DNA of 64,000 nucleotides from Flammulina velutipes (GCA_011800155.1 CM022371.1:868001-932000), one strand, 5' to 3'. Positions 35,598 to 46,004 are shown, counted from the stretch's first letter. The notes: generated by a model from the letters alone, not told the origin. Translations and numbers: made by a program.

Positions 35598-36157
35598 ATC
35601 CTGAGCCAGCTCGAGACCGCCCACGGCTCCTACAATGGGAACGAAGGCGCAGTCAACATGTTTTCCTATCACCTGTTGACTCTGCTTGGCTATCGAGGAG
35701 TTCCCCCAGATCTGCGCACCGTCGTAATCAACCAACCAATCCCCCTCTGGATCTGCGGAGAGTCGAAGAGCGCCCAGACGGATGTCTGTGTACTGGATCG
35801 TAGTCACCTCTACTTACTTGTCCAGGCCCTCTCGCTGTTATGGTTCTCCCTGGGATCGCCATGCACGGGACCTACCCGACGTTCTACAAGATCGAGGTCA
35901 CCGAAGCTCTGAGCGCCGCAGTCAGGTATGGGGCTTATCCTGCGGAGGAGACAGTCATCCATCGCTTTAAGCCTCTCGTCACCCAGGATCGTGGGATGCA
36001 GGATTTGGTGCCCAGGATCACCCTATTGCGATCCTTCCAGGCCTTCAAGACGCTATCCGAAGGTTAATGCCTATTTTCTAGTATCATTATACATTGCTAA
36101 CATCTTTATAGGCTGGCTCGCGGTCTGACTTTATTCATAATTTATGTGTATCATGCG

Positions 36158-36406
36158 TATAGCCGGCGGGAAGGTCAAGGATGAAACCCACGCGCCACCA
36201 TTGATCAATTTCTGTGACACGTGGTCACTTTCATCAAGTCACTCAGCACATATCGTGTCTATATCTTACGGGGCTCTGCGTTTGAGATGTTCCGTTATAG
36301 AAGAATATTTATTGTATAGATATTATATAGCTATTACAATACTAATCTCATACAGATCGTCGGTGGGAAAGGAGTTAGCGTGTATCTGGTCGTGATGAGG
36401 TGGTCA
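36158..36406 (+). repeat. Left terminal inverted repeat of the large transposon
   Basis: This 249-bp repeat begins TATAGCCGGCGGGAAGGTCA and ends at TGGTCA near 36406, and is matched inverted at 45749-45997. Apart from the terminal bases, I found only two differences. An open frame across it reads in both copies only because the copies are near-identical; I do not consider it coding. Confidence 0.92.
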
Positions 36407-37075
36407 TGTGATATGGTGACCTCTGTTTCGAACCATCATCAGCTCGCACGTCGTCGTCATCTGCGCTATCTTGGCCTACATTGCTGCACCCACACCTACC
36501 GTCACTTCACACATTCAAGACATGATACAAATTCTTGCAAGACTGAAAGCAATGCTCAGTACAGAGCAACGGGCAATACGAGCAGCCAGCACAAGGCCAG
36601 AGCCATATTGGAACAGAAGAAGGTGGAAATTCAAAGGTGTCGTCATAATACATACATTGTATTGTCCTCAACTCATTCTCTCTTCTCTCCACTATGTTAC
36701 ATATTGCGGTTCACGTTGCCAGAGCCTGTCTGTTCTGTTCTGTTCATGGCGTGTCATCGCGCATCTCGCGGTCATTGTCGCAGTCTTGTCGTCGTGTCAT
36801 CCTCGTCGTGTCATCCTCATCGTCTCGTCGTCGTCGGTCGCAGTCGTCGTTGGTCGCAGTCGTCGTCGTCGTGTCAGTGTCATCATCATGGTCACAAGTA
36901 TCATCACATTGCGTCGTACCAATCTGCCATTATCTATACTATTGTATTTTACCCCCACTGCCCCGCCGCCCCTGCCACCACCCGTACCATCCACCACTTT
37001 TCTACTACAACTAGCTTGCTCATTATACGTGTATCCTGACTAATCACACTGTTCTTATCTTCGACCATCATCATC
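36407..37075. other. Transposon leader region with GTC repeats
   Basis: This lies between the left repeat and the first transposon gene. It contains simple GTC/TCG-rich tracts at about 36765-36875. Long open frames across it are favoured by this composition and are not supported as genes. Confidence 0.4.
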
Positions 37076-39778
37076 ATGCCAGAATATACTGAGCTTGTTT
37101 CTTCCTGCATGCTGGCTAGACACTGGTTTAATTCTGTTCGGGGCGACTTTGACTTCCAATTGGCCAACATCATGATAGACGCGACGATCAAAGAACAGGA
37201 GGCGGCCATAGACGCGAAAGAGGATAGTAATGTGGCGAAGGGATTGCCTTACAACATCGAACCAGGATGCACCGTATGCAGGGGTCAAAATAGTTCACAA
37301 GGCCCTGTATACCCTCCTCCTCTTGGACAGCTTCCCATCTCTGCAGTCAACATTGAACTTGTCGATATCGAGTTCAACCCGCGAAACATCATTCTGCAAA
37401 TGCTTTGCAACGAAACGGAGACTGGTCACCTTCTGCTACAGGTACATCAGTACGATCTCTCGTTCTCTTTTTGCTCACACATGTCGTAGGTTCAAATGCT
37501 CACTCATACCGTCTTGCAAATATATACCGGTACCCAATGGCATAACTCCATCTGTAAAGTTAGCGCTGATGTTTGTCCTCCTTCTCTTCCCGCACTCCTT
37601 ACACTTACTATGATTTAGACCCGAGGTTTCCGTGTTGGCATGGCCCTCGACTTCGGTGACTGGGTTGTTGCATTCTTGTCTCTAGACAATATGTTCAAAG
37701 TGCGTGTATCTCATACATACTTGGATCCATTTAACATAACAATACTAAAGCCGATCTACGCTATCGACCGAGAGGATTTACCTGCTCAGCATATTGACGT
37801 ATATTTTGACTTCGAGAAATTCGTCGATTCTGCTGTCAATTGGGCACACTGCGCGCTATTTTCCCAGAAGCGAGCAGACGAGGCTACTCTCGACAACAGA
37901 CCAACAGGATTTCCCAACCCGCCAAAGCCACTAGCAACCAGGGACCGTCTTGCTCTTCACGCCATCCGCAAGTCTGACATATTTGGAGGACTGGGTGTTT
38001 ATACTGCAACTGAGGTATTCTTCCTAGCCGGTGCATATAAACCTGTTCACGTCAAAGTAGAAAGACTGATACATTTTCCAAAGGTCTTGCGGGTGATCTT
38101 ATGGAGCGAGAGCTTTTCGATGATCCCAGTCGATTCGCCCGACTGATTGAAGCATTTTATGAGATTGCAGCAGCAGCTCATGAAGAGATTGCAGCAGCAG
38201 CTCATGAAGAGATTTGGTAAGCGTTGTTGAACAGTGCGTACTACTAATACTCACTATAATCAATGCACAGGGACTTTGTTAAACCGTTTCTCCACGATAC
38301 CTTTTTTATCGCTGTAGAGAATAAGCACCGGACGCTATATGCCAAGCGTCTATATATCTACGCCAAGGACCGTGTTCAAATGCCGAAACGTATGAAGACG
38401 TTAGTTAAGATGTACAAGGTAGTGTTCATTTACCGATCTGCTGAATTATAGTACTAATTATACGGCTAGTCTGAGATCGAGAAACGGTCCGCTCTCCATG
38501 ACGGATGGATTAGAAAGCCTGACGGAAAGCTCCTGGACACATTCGAGCCTTCCTTTCTTCAGAGAAGTCTTACAAAGAAGAAAAATCTGGGTTCACTGAT
38601 CTTTGGAAAGGAAGCCTGGCAGAAACTTGGAGGTACCGTTTGGGACGACAATCCAATGGAGCGATACTTTGCGAACCGACTTCGACATAAAAACCCTATG
38701 GATCGCTTTGTCATTAAGAAGCCTTGTATGTTCTTATCTTGCTTTTTACATGTTTTTAACTGCAATTTAGTGGCGGTAGCGGTAGCGCCACCTCTAGACT
38801 TTCTTCCGCCAATAACCTACTATGATCCACTCTATCTGCCCTCGAGTGATATGAGGACGTCATGGGTTCCGTCATATCTTTACTCAACAACAAGCAAGAA
38901 GTTTTGGAGTGTTCTACCACTTATGCCCTCGAATTCCTTTCCTGATCTTCCCTTTGGTGTTAAGTCAGTTCTTTTCTTCTTTATCATAGGTTTTAACAAC
39001 TCTGTTCTAATATTTTCTAGATATACTGTATCAAAGATCGAGAACCTCGCAGGGGATGAACGCAAGACAGAACTGTTCGACCATATCGTCAATCATACAA
39101 AGAAATGGGCTGTAGGACCTCTTGACTACTGTGGCATAGCGCGAATCGCGCATGGAAAGCAAGTCTATCTTTAGTACCTCAACCTCTAATCTCTAACTAT
39201 AGCTAATCTCTAGGATCGCTTTATGCCATGACGATCCAGAGGCTTCACCCTATGTTGTTCATCGCCTGGCAAGATCCTTACACCGACGAGTACATTCGCA
39301 GAAAGGCTCTCGAAAGGTTGCCTACAAAGCTAAAGCCCAACGCGACGGAATTTACTATAATTCCTCTTCATCATCTCTTGGTGTCGATACCTCATCCATC
39401 GCAGCAACTGATGATGATAATGGTGCCGCTTCGTCTGTTGTCAATTCTTCGTCCGCACCATCATCACCTGTGCCATCGTCGCCCGCACCATCGTCGCCTG
39501 TGCCGTCGTCGCCTGCACCATCGTCGCCCGTGTCATCCTCCGCACCATCACATATATCATCGCCTATACCCTCATCATCCTCACTTGTCCTATCGTCTAC
39601 TGTGGTTGCCCACAAGAAACGTCCCCCACCTTCACCACCTTCGACATCTTCATCGTCAAAGCCCCAACCACTCAAAATCAAGAAACCACGACTATCCGCA
39701 GATCAAAAGATAGCATTAGGTTTGCCACTAACGATATGGAGAACAAAGAAAGGAAAGAAAAGAGAAGGTGCAGCTTGA
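37076..39778 (+). CDS. Transposon gene 1: large protein of unknown function
   Basis: I do not recognise this protein. The first exon is 37076-37441 (MPEYTELVSSCMLARHWFNS…), the second begins at 37619 (TRGFRVGMALDFGDW), and further exons follow across about 2 kb. Blocks include FDFEKFVDSAVNWAHCALFS, RLALHAIRKSDIFGG, a twice-repeated AAAAHEEI from a 24-bp tandem duplication, FVKPFLHDTFFIAVENKHR, GSLIFGKEAWQKLGGTVWDD and WAVGPLDYCGIARIAHGK. The C-terminus is a low-complexity Pro/Ser region (PSSPVPSSPAP), then basic KKRPPPSPPS, ending RTKKGKKREGAA, possibly DNA-binding or nuclear-targeting. The intron before KIALCHDDPEASP uses a GC donor (GCAAGT). All exons I traced stay in frame. A role in transposition, such as an accessory factor, is only an inference from its position. 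Confidence 0.6.
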
Positions 39779-39842
39779 GAAAGGTATTAAGTAGGGAAAT
39801 AGAATATAGAAATTAGCAATCCGTATCATAGGTATATTATCA

Positions 39843-40903
39843 CTACTGTCTTGGCTTCGGCGGACACTTTCGTCTACTTGCTTTCGGTAATACACGTCCC
39901 TCCATTACAGCAATGAAATGATTCCATGTAGCATCTGGTCTGCTGCCTTTAGAGATGTATTCCGTAAGAAGGGCAAAGTGTTCCGTAGACGCCTTCAAGT
40001 ACTTGACTTGGGTGGCAGTAAAGGTTGAAGCGGTATATTTTTCGCTTGGAAACGCGGCCTTGAAGGCATTTGAGCGTGTATCCAGGCGGCCGCCAACACC
40101 TCCAACCTGCTTGTAGATGCGTTGAAATCCCTTGGAGATATCTGCAGTCGAAAATCGACCAGGCCATTTCCCGCGAAGTCGTGGCAGAGGGATGTGATGT
40201 GGTACAAGTGACGTAGATGGTGGCGTAGATGTCGATTCCGATTGTAGTTTCAGTTCAGGAAAAGAGGCTGTAGTTGATACAGTAAATAGAATGTGATAGA
40301 GAAGAGAAGAAGAGACACATACTGTCAATATCCATGAGTGTTGCATGATAATCCACGTCTCCGAAGATGTCTAGCGCATTGATGTTGGCTGACGTGGCCG
40401 CGGCCGACATGACCAGGGGAAAATTGGCAACAAAAAGATCAATATCATCCTGTCCAAGTGATACTGGTGGTTGGGCGACGTCAGATGGTGAAGGTAAGAG
40501 CGATGAGAACAATGGAGGTGACGAGAACAATGGGGGTGATGACGATAATGGAGGAGGAGGAGGAGAGGACGACAGGAATGACGGTGACTCAAGCGACTCG
40601 AACAAGGGTGTTGTGATGATCTCGTTGTTATCAAAGTAGTTGAGGGAGAAAGACGAGATGTCATCATCGTCGAAAGATGTGCCGAAGTCATAGCTGGATG
40701 ACAGTGAGTAGGAGTAGGGACATAATACGAAAGGTGTCGGGTCTGATTGTGTAAGAGCCCTGTTGTCGTCGTCACTGCTGCTTTCACTGCCTTCATATGT
40801 TGGATCCAGCATTGAAGAACCTTCTAAAAGACGGCAGAGATAGCAATGAGAGGGGAAAGAGAAAGAAACATCTACCAATAGTATTATTATTTAAACGTTT
40901 CAT
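39843..40903 (-). CDS. Transposon gene 2: acidic-to-basic protein of unknown function
   Basis: I do not recognise this protein. The ATG at 40903 (MKRLNNNTI) joins across a short intron to EGSSMLDPTYEGSESSSDDD; the ATG of MLDPTYEG at 40812 is an alternative start. The N-terminal part is rich in Asp, Ser and Pro (FDDDDISSFSLNYF, SSPPPPPLSSSPP). After an intron near 40320 the C-terminal part is basic and more ordered: LPRLRGKWPGRFSTADISKG, FQRIYKQVGGVGGRLD, AFKAAFPSEKYTASTF, ending KASRRKCPPKPRQ. The change from acidic linker to compact basic domain would suit a DNA- or partner-binding accessory protein, but nothing decisive is visible. It is followed divergently by the transposase gene's 3' end. 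Confidence 0.55.
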
Positions 40904-41013
40904 GATCGGCTTCCTCTCTAATATTATTTTCCCACCTTTGTCGCGTCGCCTCGTGCTGTGCTGCTCACATTTTGGGCTGGATATCAATGCAGATTCTGTC
41001 ACATGATCGTATT

Positions 41014-41049
41014 ATTAATAAATTACATATTAATAAATTACATATTAAT
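41014..41049. repeat. 15-bp tandem repeat
   Basis: The unit ATTAATAAATTACAT is present about two and a half times, between transposon genes 2 and 3. Confidence 0.8.
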
Positions 41050-41054
41050 CTTCA

Positions 41055-42644
41055 TTAGGATGACTCCGTTATTCGAGCGCACATCTGATAGAATATAATC
41101 CATCCAGAATGCATCGTAAGTTTAGGTGATCCCAAATCCTTATAGACGACAGCTGCCTGCTGTTCAAAGTCATCGTCTACCCAAGAGAAACATTCTTTCC
41201 TTGATTTCTCCATATCCTCTCGAAGCGCGTTAACAACCTCCATCTGAATTGGTACCCCCGCATTAGTAAGGCTAAATCGATCGGGAAAATCGAAGATAAC
41301 TGCTGGTGCAACACCTGAAGGAAGTAGCTTTTCAGCTTGTTTTCGGATACGGTGATTGTTCCAGTATTCGCGAAATTCAGTAACACATTGTTCGACAATC
41401 TGGGACCATATCCAATTGAAGACATTTCTATGAGGTATGTTAGCAATTTGAAAATGGATTCAATAGAGTAGGAAAACATACACATGCAGAGGATCATGTG
41501 CTTTGAATCCTCGAGTATAGGCTGGCTCTAGAAGAGCAGACTTGAGATCACGGCCATTGAACTTGCGCATATAAGACCATACACTCTCGATCGGAGTGTT
41601 GTCCGTACTAGGCATAGAGACAGAGTCTGGTTGCTCTTCGAATGAAATATCAGGCGTAAACAATACTCTAACGAGACATTAGTAGAAATCAATAAGCTCA
41701 TTGCCGTTTGAATAATACCTCATAGTATGATGGATTGCTCGAGTCTGGCCAGTCTCTCCTCCACCGTCAACACTAAGCTGGAGTGGCATTTCTATAATCA
41801 AAGTCGTTTAGAAAAGTAAGCTTCAAGTTAGATGAGAAACATACTCTTATACTCCTCTAGCAAGTCGAGATAGCAATGCGCAACGGTAAATTCACATCGT
41901 GCATTAGGAACGACCCAGAATTTGAGGATAAATCCACTAGCATGACAGCGCATACCATAGATGTCGAACCCTACATGACCTAATCGTAATGCCTTGAAGT
42001 TAAGCTTTTCGTGGCCATCACAATGGAGTTCGAGAAAGACAGCCTTCCCGTCCAAATGTCCATCTCGCTTTCGCTTTCCTTTACGCCCAGTATAGCGAAG
42101 TTGGAAACCTTCCTCAAAGTTTTCGTGCATGATCTTTCGAATAGTATCCCTGAAAATAACATCAATCACAGTAGAACAGCAGAAACGGCATAAAGGAATA
42201 TACCTTGGGATTTGAATATTCTCCAATCGTGAGATCTTATTCTTGATAGTGTTGGGTCCGTTCATAGACGATAAGTTGTCTGAGACGTATTCACAGACTA
42301 GAGTTGTAGCGACAGGCAGAGGTACTGGCTTCCGTGCTGTTGGAGTATTGAACTTTCGATTCAGGCTTTTCAGAGTAGAAAGCCTTTGAATGTTATCAGA
42401 AGAAGTCGTGAGGAGGTCATTTTGACGACGTACTGTATGTGATAGCCATGATCTTTTGCAAGATAGTCTAGCCGCTCAGCCAATGTCAAGCCCTTTCGTG
42501 CATACTCATGAAGAGCGCGAGATAAAGATATCGTCAGATGGACCTATACATGCTAAGCTGCATATCAAGTAGAAAGATGCCTCGTATCTTACGCGATCCA
42601 TTGAAGTGACCATTCCTTCCCGTAGGGTTATTTGACGATGACAT
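41055..42644 (-). CDS. Transposon gene 3: DDE integrase-core transposase
   Basis: The protein belongs to the integrase-core family common in Agaricomycetes and is the likely transposase of the element. ATG 42644 gives MSSSNNPTGRNGHFNGS, then after an intron HEYARKGLTLAERLDYLAKD, a helix-turn-helix style N-terminus, then LSTLKSLNRKFNTPTARK. A second helical block reads DTIRKIMHENFEEGFQLRY. The catalytic core shows ELHCDGHEKL, the first Asp in GHVGFDIYGMRCHASGFILK, the second Asp in LSVDGGGETGQTRAIHHTMR, and the catalytic Glu in STDNTPIESVWSYMRKFNG. Downstream are FNWIWSQIVEQCVTEFREYW and LPSGVAPAVIFDFPDRF. All exons I joined keep frame and no stop was seen, so the gene appears intact. The DDE assignment of individual residues is inferred from motif spacing. 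Confidence 0.82.
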
Positions 42645-43206
42645 CACCAGGAGAAGAGTAGTAACTGGCAAGCGTGAGAAGACCGACCACTATGTGAGCG
42701 TGCAGGTGCAGCGTACAAAACGGAGTAGCACAGATTAGAGATGCAAAGGTGCGAAGAAGATAAAAAGATAATCATCCAAATCCAACTATATATAGTTTGT
42801 GGCGAAGTAGGCGAAGTAGATACACGTGTGGTGGCGGCCGGGCCGAACTCACCCGAACGTCGTCGTCGTCGTCCGGAGATCATCGTGATCTTGATCCACC
42901 TATTTACTACTCACTACTTGCCACTAATACTGTGCTGCTACTGCTTGGATCTGGAATCTGGAAACACTGACATGTAACAATTAGCACATTGGCATGTAGT
43001 AATTAGTAATTAGTGCCACTCTGACATGTAGCATATAGCAATCAGCACGAACCAAACTGGCACCCGCAAGAACATTTCATAATACTATATATTTCTCTAT
43101 GAGGCCTTCGGACTCCCCTCTTGTCGACAATACTTCGTTATTTTCTCACGCACTCGTGCACTCACCATCTACGCCTTTTACCGCCACACTTTGTTGCCTT
43201 ATTTCT
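42645..43206. promoter_or_regulatory. Divergent region between transposase and kinase genes
   Basis: The transposase and the kinase gene are transcribed away from each other from this 562-bp stretch, which likely holds both promoters. It contains two imperfect copies of a word near GACATGTA (42969-43035). Open frames on both strands at 42644-42977 have no motif support. Confidence 0.5.
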
Positions 43207-45633
43207 ATGTCATCGTCTTCAGATCCGAACAATGTCTGCACTCCAGACCCTCAGAACCCAGACTTCTGTTGTCGGACATCTTTTATCAACAAGACTACTG
43301 TTGGACCTTGTGCACGATGCTACCTACTTGCTCTCGCTCACCTGTCTGGAAACACTGAAGATTATAAAGCCAAGGAGGTATATATCTTGTTTCTGTCCAT
43401 TTAATTCCCTGTTTTATTATCTTTCTAAGGATCTACCCCAGTGCGATCACTGTGGCGCGATTAGCAGGACTTTAAAAACTGCGGCAAATGGGACAATTCT
43501 CTGCGGTGGATGCGTACAAAAGCAACGCACCTCAGGTAAGCAATTTGCCTTGTCTCCTTGTCTCGAGAACCTGTCCTTACCTTTTTATACTTAATAGGAG
43601 CAGTATTGATCGATCCGAATTCACCCGAGGAGCTTGCAAGAAAGGCGCTAATTCTTCAAGCAGAGACACGAAAGACGCAAATGTCCGCGCAAGGACTTCT
43701 TGCTCAGAAGAAGATCACACCAATAACACCCGCTCCTAAAATTGCAACCATTGAGGTCGTCACTGTTCCGTTTGTTGGTTCTGGAAAGAATCAAGCTCGC
43801 GTCGCGTTAGGTACTGCCAAGAAGCATTTTCCTGGAGATACACTCTTCACTGGTATGTTGTTGTCATCTTGTTCTGACATTCAAGCTCACTTAGTCATTT
43901 TAGAGGTGAAAGAAGACACGCTTGCATCGTTCAACTACTTTTGGAATAAGGATTGTGCTGAGAGCCTGACTCTGTTCGCTTGTTCATCTCTCTTTGAAGG
44001 ATCTGCTTACTAATTCTTTTACAGGGATATTGTGGAATTCAAGTTTATAGGTTGCATTAATCCAGAGCCAGGCAGTTGGACTGGAACCTTGCAGCAGTAC
44101 TGCGATGCAAATGTGCACTTGTTACATCGTGACCCTACTAAACGCGCGCCTAAGGGTCTGAATCTGCGGCCACCGTTTCTCTATCAGGAGGCGTATATTG
44201 ACTTGATCAAGGTAAGAAGCTGTTTCTCTCTTCTATTTTCTACTAACAAGAATACATCAAAGTTCGAGAACAAATATGGCTGTCCAGTGCCTTTTAGCAT
44301 TCTACCTGCAGCAGAGGCAACGAAACGTAAGAAGGCTGCAGAAGAGGCAGCACTCGAAAGTGACGTTGAACCTGTTGCGAAGCGTCAAAGAGGAGGCAGG
44401 AGCAACAGTAGTTCTGTTCGCCGTAGCAGCACTGGTATGTTATGATCCTGTCTAAGTATGTATCTACTAACGGTCCGCCCCAGCAGCAGTTCGCAATGTT
44501 GCTTCTTCACGCAAGACGACACTTTCAGCTCTTACCTCACAGTTTCGTCCAGCTGGATTTGGTGCGGTTCAGCTTGCCGTGGGTTCAGTGACATGCAACG
44601 ACGCTGGCCAAGTACAGATAATTTGGCCAGATATAGCATCGGACAAGTGTATTCTCGAACCTGGTGGTATATCTGAGGTTCTATTTGCGTCTGGTACAAC
44701 TCAGAAAGTTTATCAGGTACGTGTTCAGTCTTAGTCAGTAATGCTTCTAAAGTCTTTTAGGCCACTTTCCGAGGTACTCAATGGGTCGCTAAACGATTCT
44801 TCAATGTTGGAGGCGGAGTTGACACTGTTGATCTCGATACAAACCAGGCTGAGATTGGACAAGAAGCAAGACGTCTGGAGATAACCAAATATTTCCTGAC
44901 CAAGTTTCATGAAGCTGCAGCCGAAAATAATGTGGATGTACTCTCAATGAGTAAGTCTTGCTTCTAAGTAGGACTATAACTGACTACTTTATATAGAACT
45001 CGAAGTTGCAGAGTATCTCATCGTTCTCGAAGTCGTACCTATTGGTGATGGAGGGTCCCCATGTCAACCATCTAAAGCATCAGGCTATTCGGTGCAGGAA
45101 CTGGTCGATCGTCTCGTTGACTCTGATGATATATCAGAGAGAAACGCGTATACGATAGCGTGGTTATTCGAAAAACGAAGGTCGAAGGACTCTATGAAGT
45201 GGAGCGGTACGAATCAACATCCGGCATGGCACTCGAACAAACTCGGCAATATCGTCAATTCCTTTGTTCACTTCTCCTATCACTATTCAGCTGGACACAT
45301 TGTATTCGGAGACGTTCAGAGTATGTGGTTTATTTCTATCAGTGCAACTATTACTGACAATTTCATTCACGATAGCGTCTGAGCATGGTATCAAGAATAT
45401 CTTATTTGATATCATGACTCACACTCCTACCCAGTATGTTCTCTCTTATTAGAGATTTGACTGTACTTAATCACCGCTTCAGGGATTCTGGTGTCGGGGA
45501 CCATGGTGATGAAGGAATTCAGATTTTTCTCAAGAATCATGAATGTGTCTCCCGTTGTCGCCAACTTGGCTTGATGCCACTCAAAGAAGCTGAAGAGGAG
45601 CAGGAGAAAGACGAGCTTGACGATGAAGAGTAG
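43207..45633 (+). CDS. Transposon gene 4: zinc-ribbon and alpha-kinase protein
   Basis: The C-terminal half is an alpha-type (MHCK/EF2K-like) protein kinase. Its landmarks are in order: QATFRGTQWVAKRFFNVGGG with the ATP-binding Lys, the helix EIGQEARRLEITKYFLTKFH, LEVAEYLIVLEVV, AWLFEKRR, MKWSGTNQHP, FVHFSYHYSAGHIVFGDVQ with the catalytic Asp, FDIMTHTPT, and GVGDHGDEGIQIFLKNHECV followed by a zinc-binding His/Cys set (HEC…C). The N-terminal part has Cys pairs (CCR, CARC; CDHCG with CGGC) that look like zinc ribbons. A middle linker is basic (KRQRGGRSNSSS). ATG 43207 (MSSSSDPNN) is the likely start. Many short introns are present and traced exons keep frame. The acidic tail ends EKDELDDEE. Substrate is unknown. 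Confidence 0.8.
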
Positions 45634-45748
45634 TTGCCTTATCCCTTATAACATCAGCACCTTAACTATAATACAATGACATGAATTTGCACTACAATCT
45701 GACACCACCCGCCACCATCTGTCACCCATGTGAGAGAGATCATGTCAT

Positions 45749-45997
45749 TGACCACCTCATCACGACCAGATACATGCTAACTCCTTTCCCACCGACGATC
45801 TGTATGAGATTAGTATTGTAATAGCTATATAATATCTATACAATAAATATTCTTCTATAACGGAACATCTCAAACGCAGAGCCCCGTAAGATATAGACAC
45901 GATATGTGCTGAGTGACTTGATGAAAGTGACCACGTGTCACAGAAATTGATCAATGATGGCGCGTGGGTTTCATCCTTGACCTTCCCGCCGACGGTA
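45749..45997 (-). repeat. Right terminal inverted repeat of the large transposon
   Basis: This is the inverted match of 36158-36406, ending in the asymmetric terminus TACCGTC when read inward. The direct 7-mer TCATGCG follows immediately at 45998-46004. Confidence 0.92.
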
Positions 45998-46004
45998 TCA
46001 TGCG

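Larger units (their letters stand above)
32333..36067 (+). pseudogene. Local expanded family, copy D, broken by a transposon
   Basis: The left fragment (32333-32546) reads MANIIRSAKSGND, stop, TINELD, then QTQDDFFQVDELPPLADHL, stop, SFATVLNRYDPRAVLS, clearly matching copy B but with two in-frame stops. A 3,051-bp element then interrupts it, flanked by the duplicated 7-mer ATCCTGA. The right fragment (from 35598) continues SQLETAHGSYNGNEGAVNMF, LLTLLGYRGVPPDLRTVV and AQTDVCVLDRSHLYLLVQ. After that the expected EDK and following helix are missing, and the sequence resumes in another frame with GTYPTFYKIEVTEALSAAV, ending FQAFKTLSEG at 36067. The gene therefore carries stops, an internal deletion of the putative catalytic residues, and an insertion. 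Which lesion came first cannot be told. Confidence 0.85.
36158..45997. mobile_element. 9,840-bp DNA transposon carrying transposase, alpha-kinase and two unknown genes
   Basis: The element is bounded by inverted repeats of 249 bp (36158-36406 and 45749-45997) and by the direct 7-bp target duplication TCATGCG (36151-36157 and 45998-46004). The repeats differ at only about five positions, three of them in the first seven bases (TATAGCC at the left end, TACCGTC at the right). Inside are four multi-exon genes: an unknown protein (37076-39778, +), a small unknown protein (40903-39843, -), a DDE integrase-type transposase (42644-41055, -) and a zinc-ribbon alpha-kinase (43207-45633, +). No frame-breaking lesion was noticed in them. 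High repeat identity and a perfect target duplication suggest recent insertion. I could not assign a transposon superfamily with certainty. Confidence 0.9.

Noticed and set aside
36144..36395. Open frame across the transposon repeat, repeated at 45760-46125
   Set aside because: Both copies are open only because the inverted repeats are nearly identical; the frame runs through the element border, so it is not a gene.
36380..37043. Two long frames rich in His, Ser and Cys before transposon gene 1
   Set aside because: They overlap each other and lie on GTC-type simple repeats, which keep several frames open by chance.
39355..39681. Minus-strand Asp/Gly-rich frame
   Set aside because: It is the antisense of the Pro/Ser repeat at the end of transposon gene 1.
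40367..40639. Plus-strand Asp/Gly/Asn-rich frame
   Set aside because: It is the antisense of the Ser/Pro-rich part of transposon gene 2.
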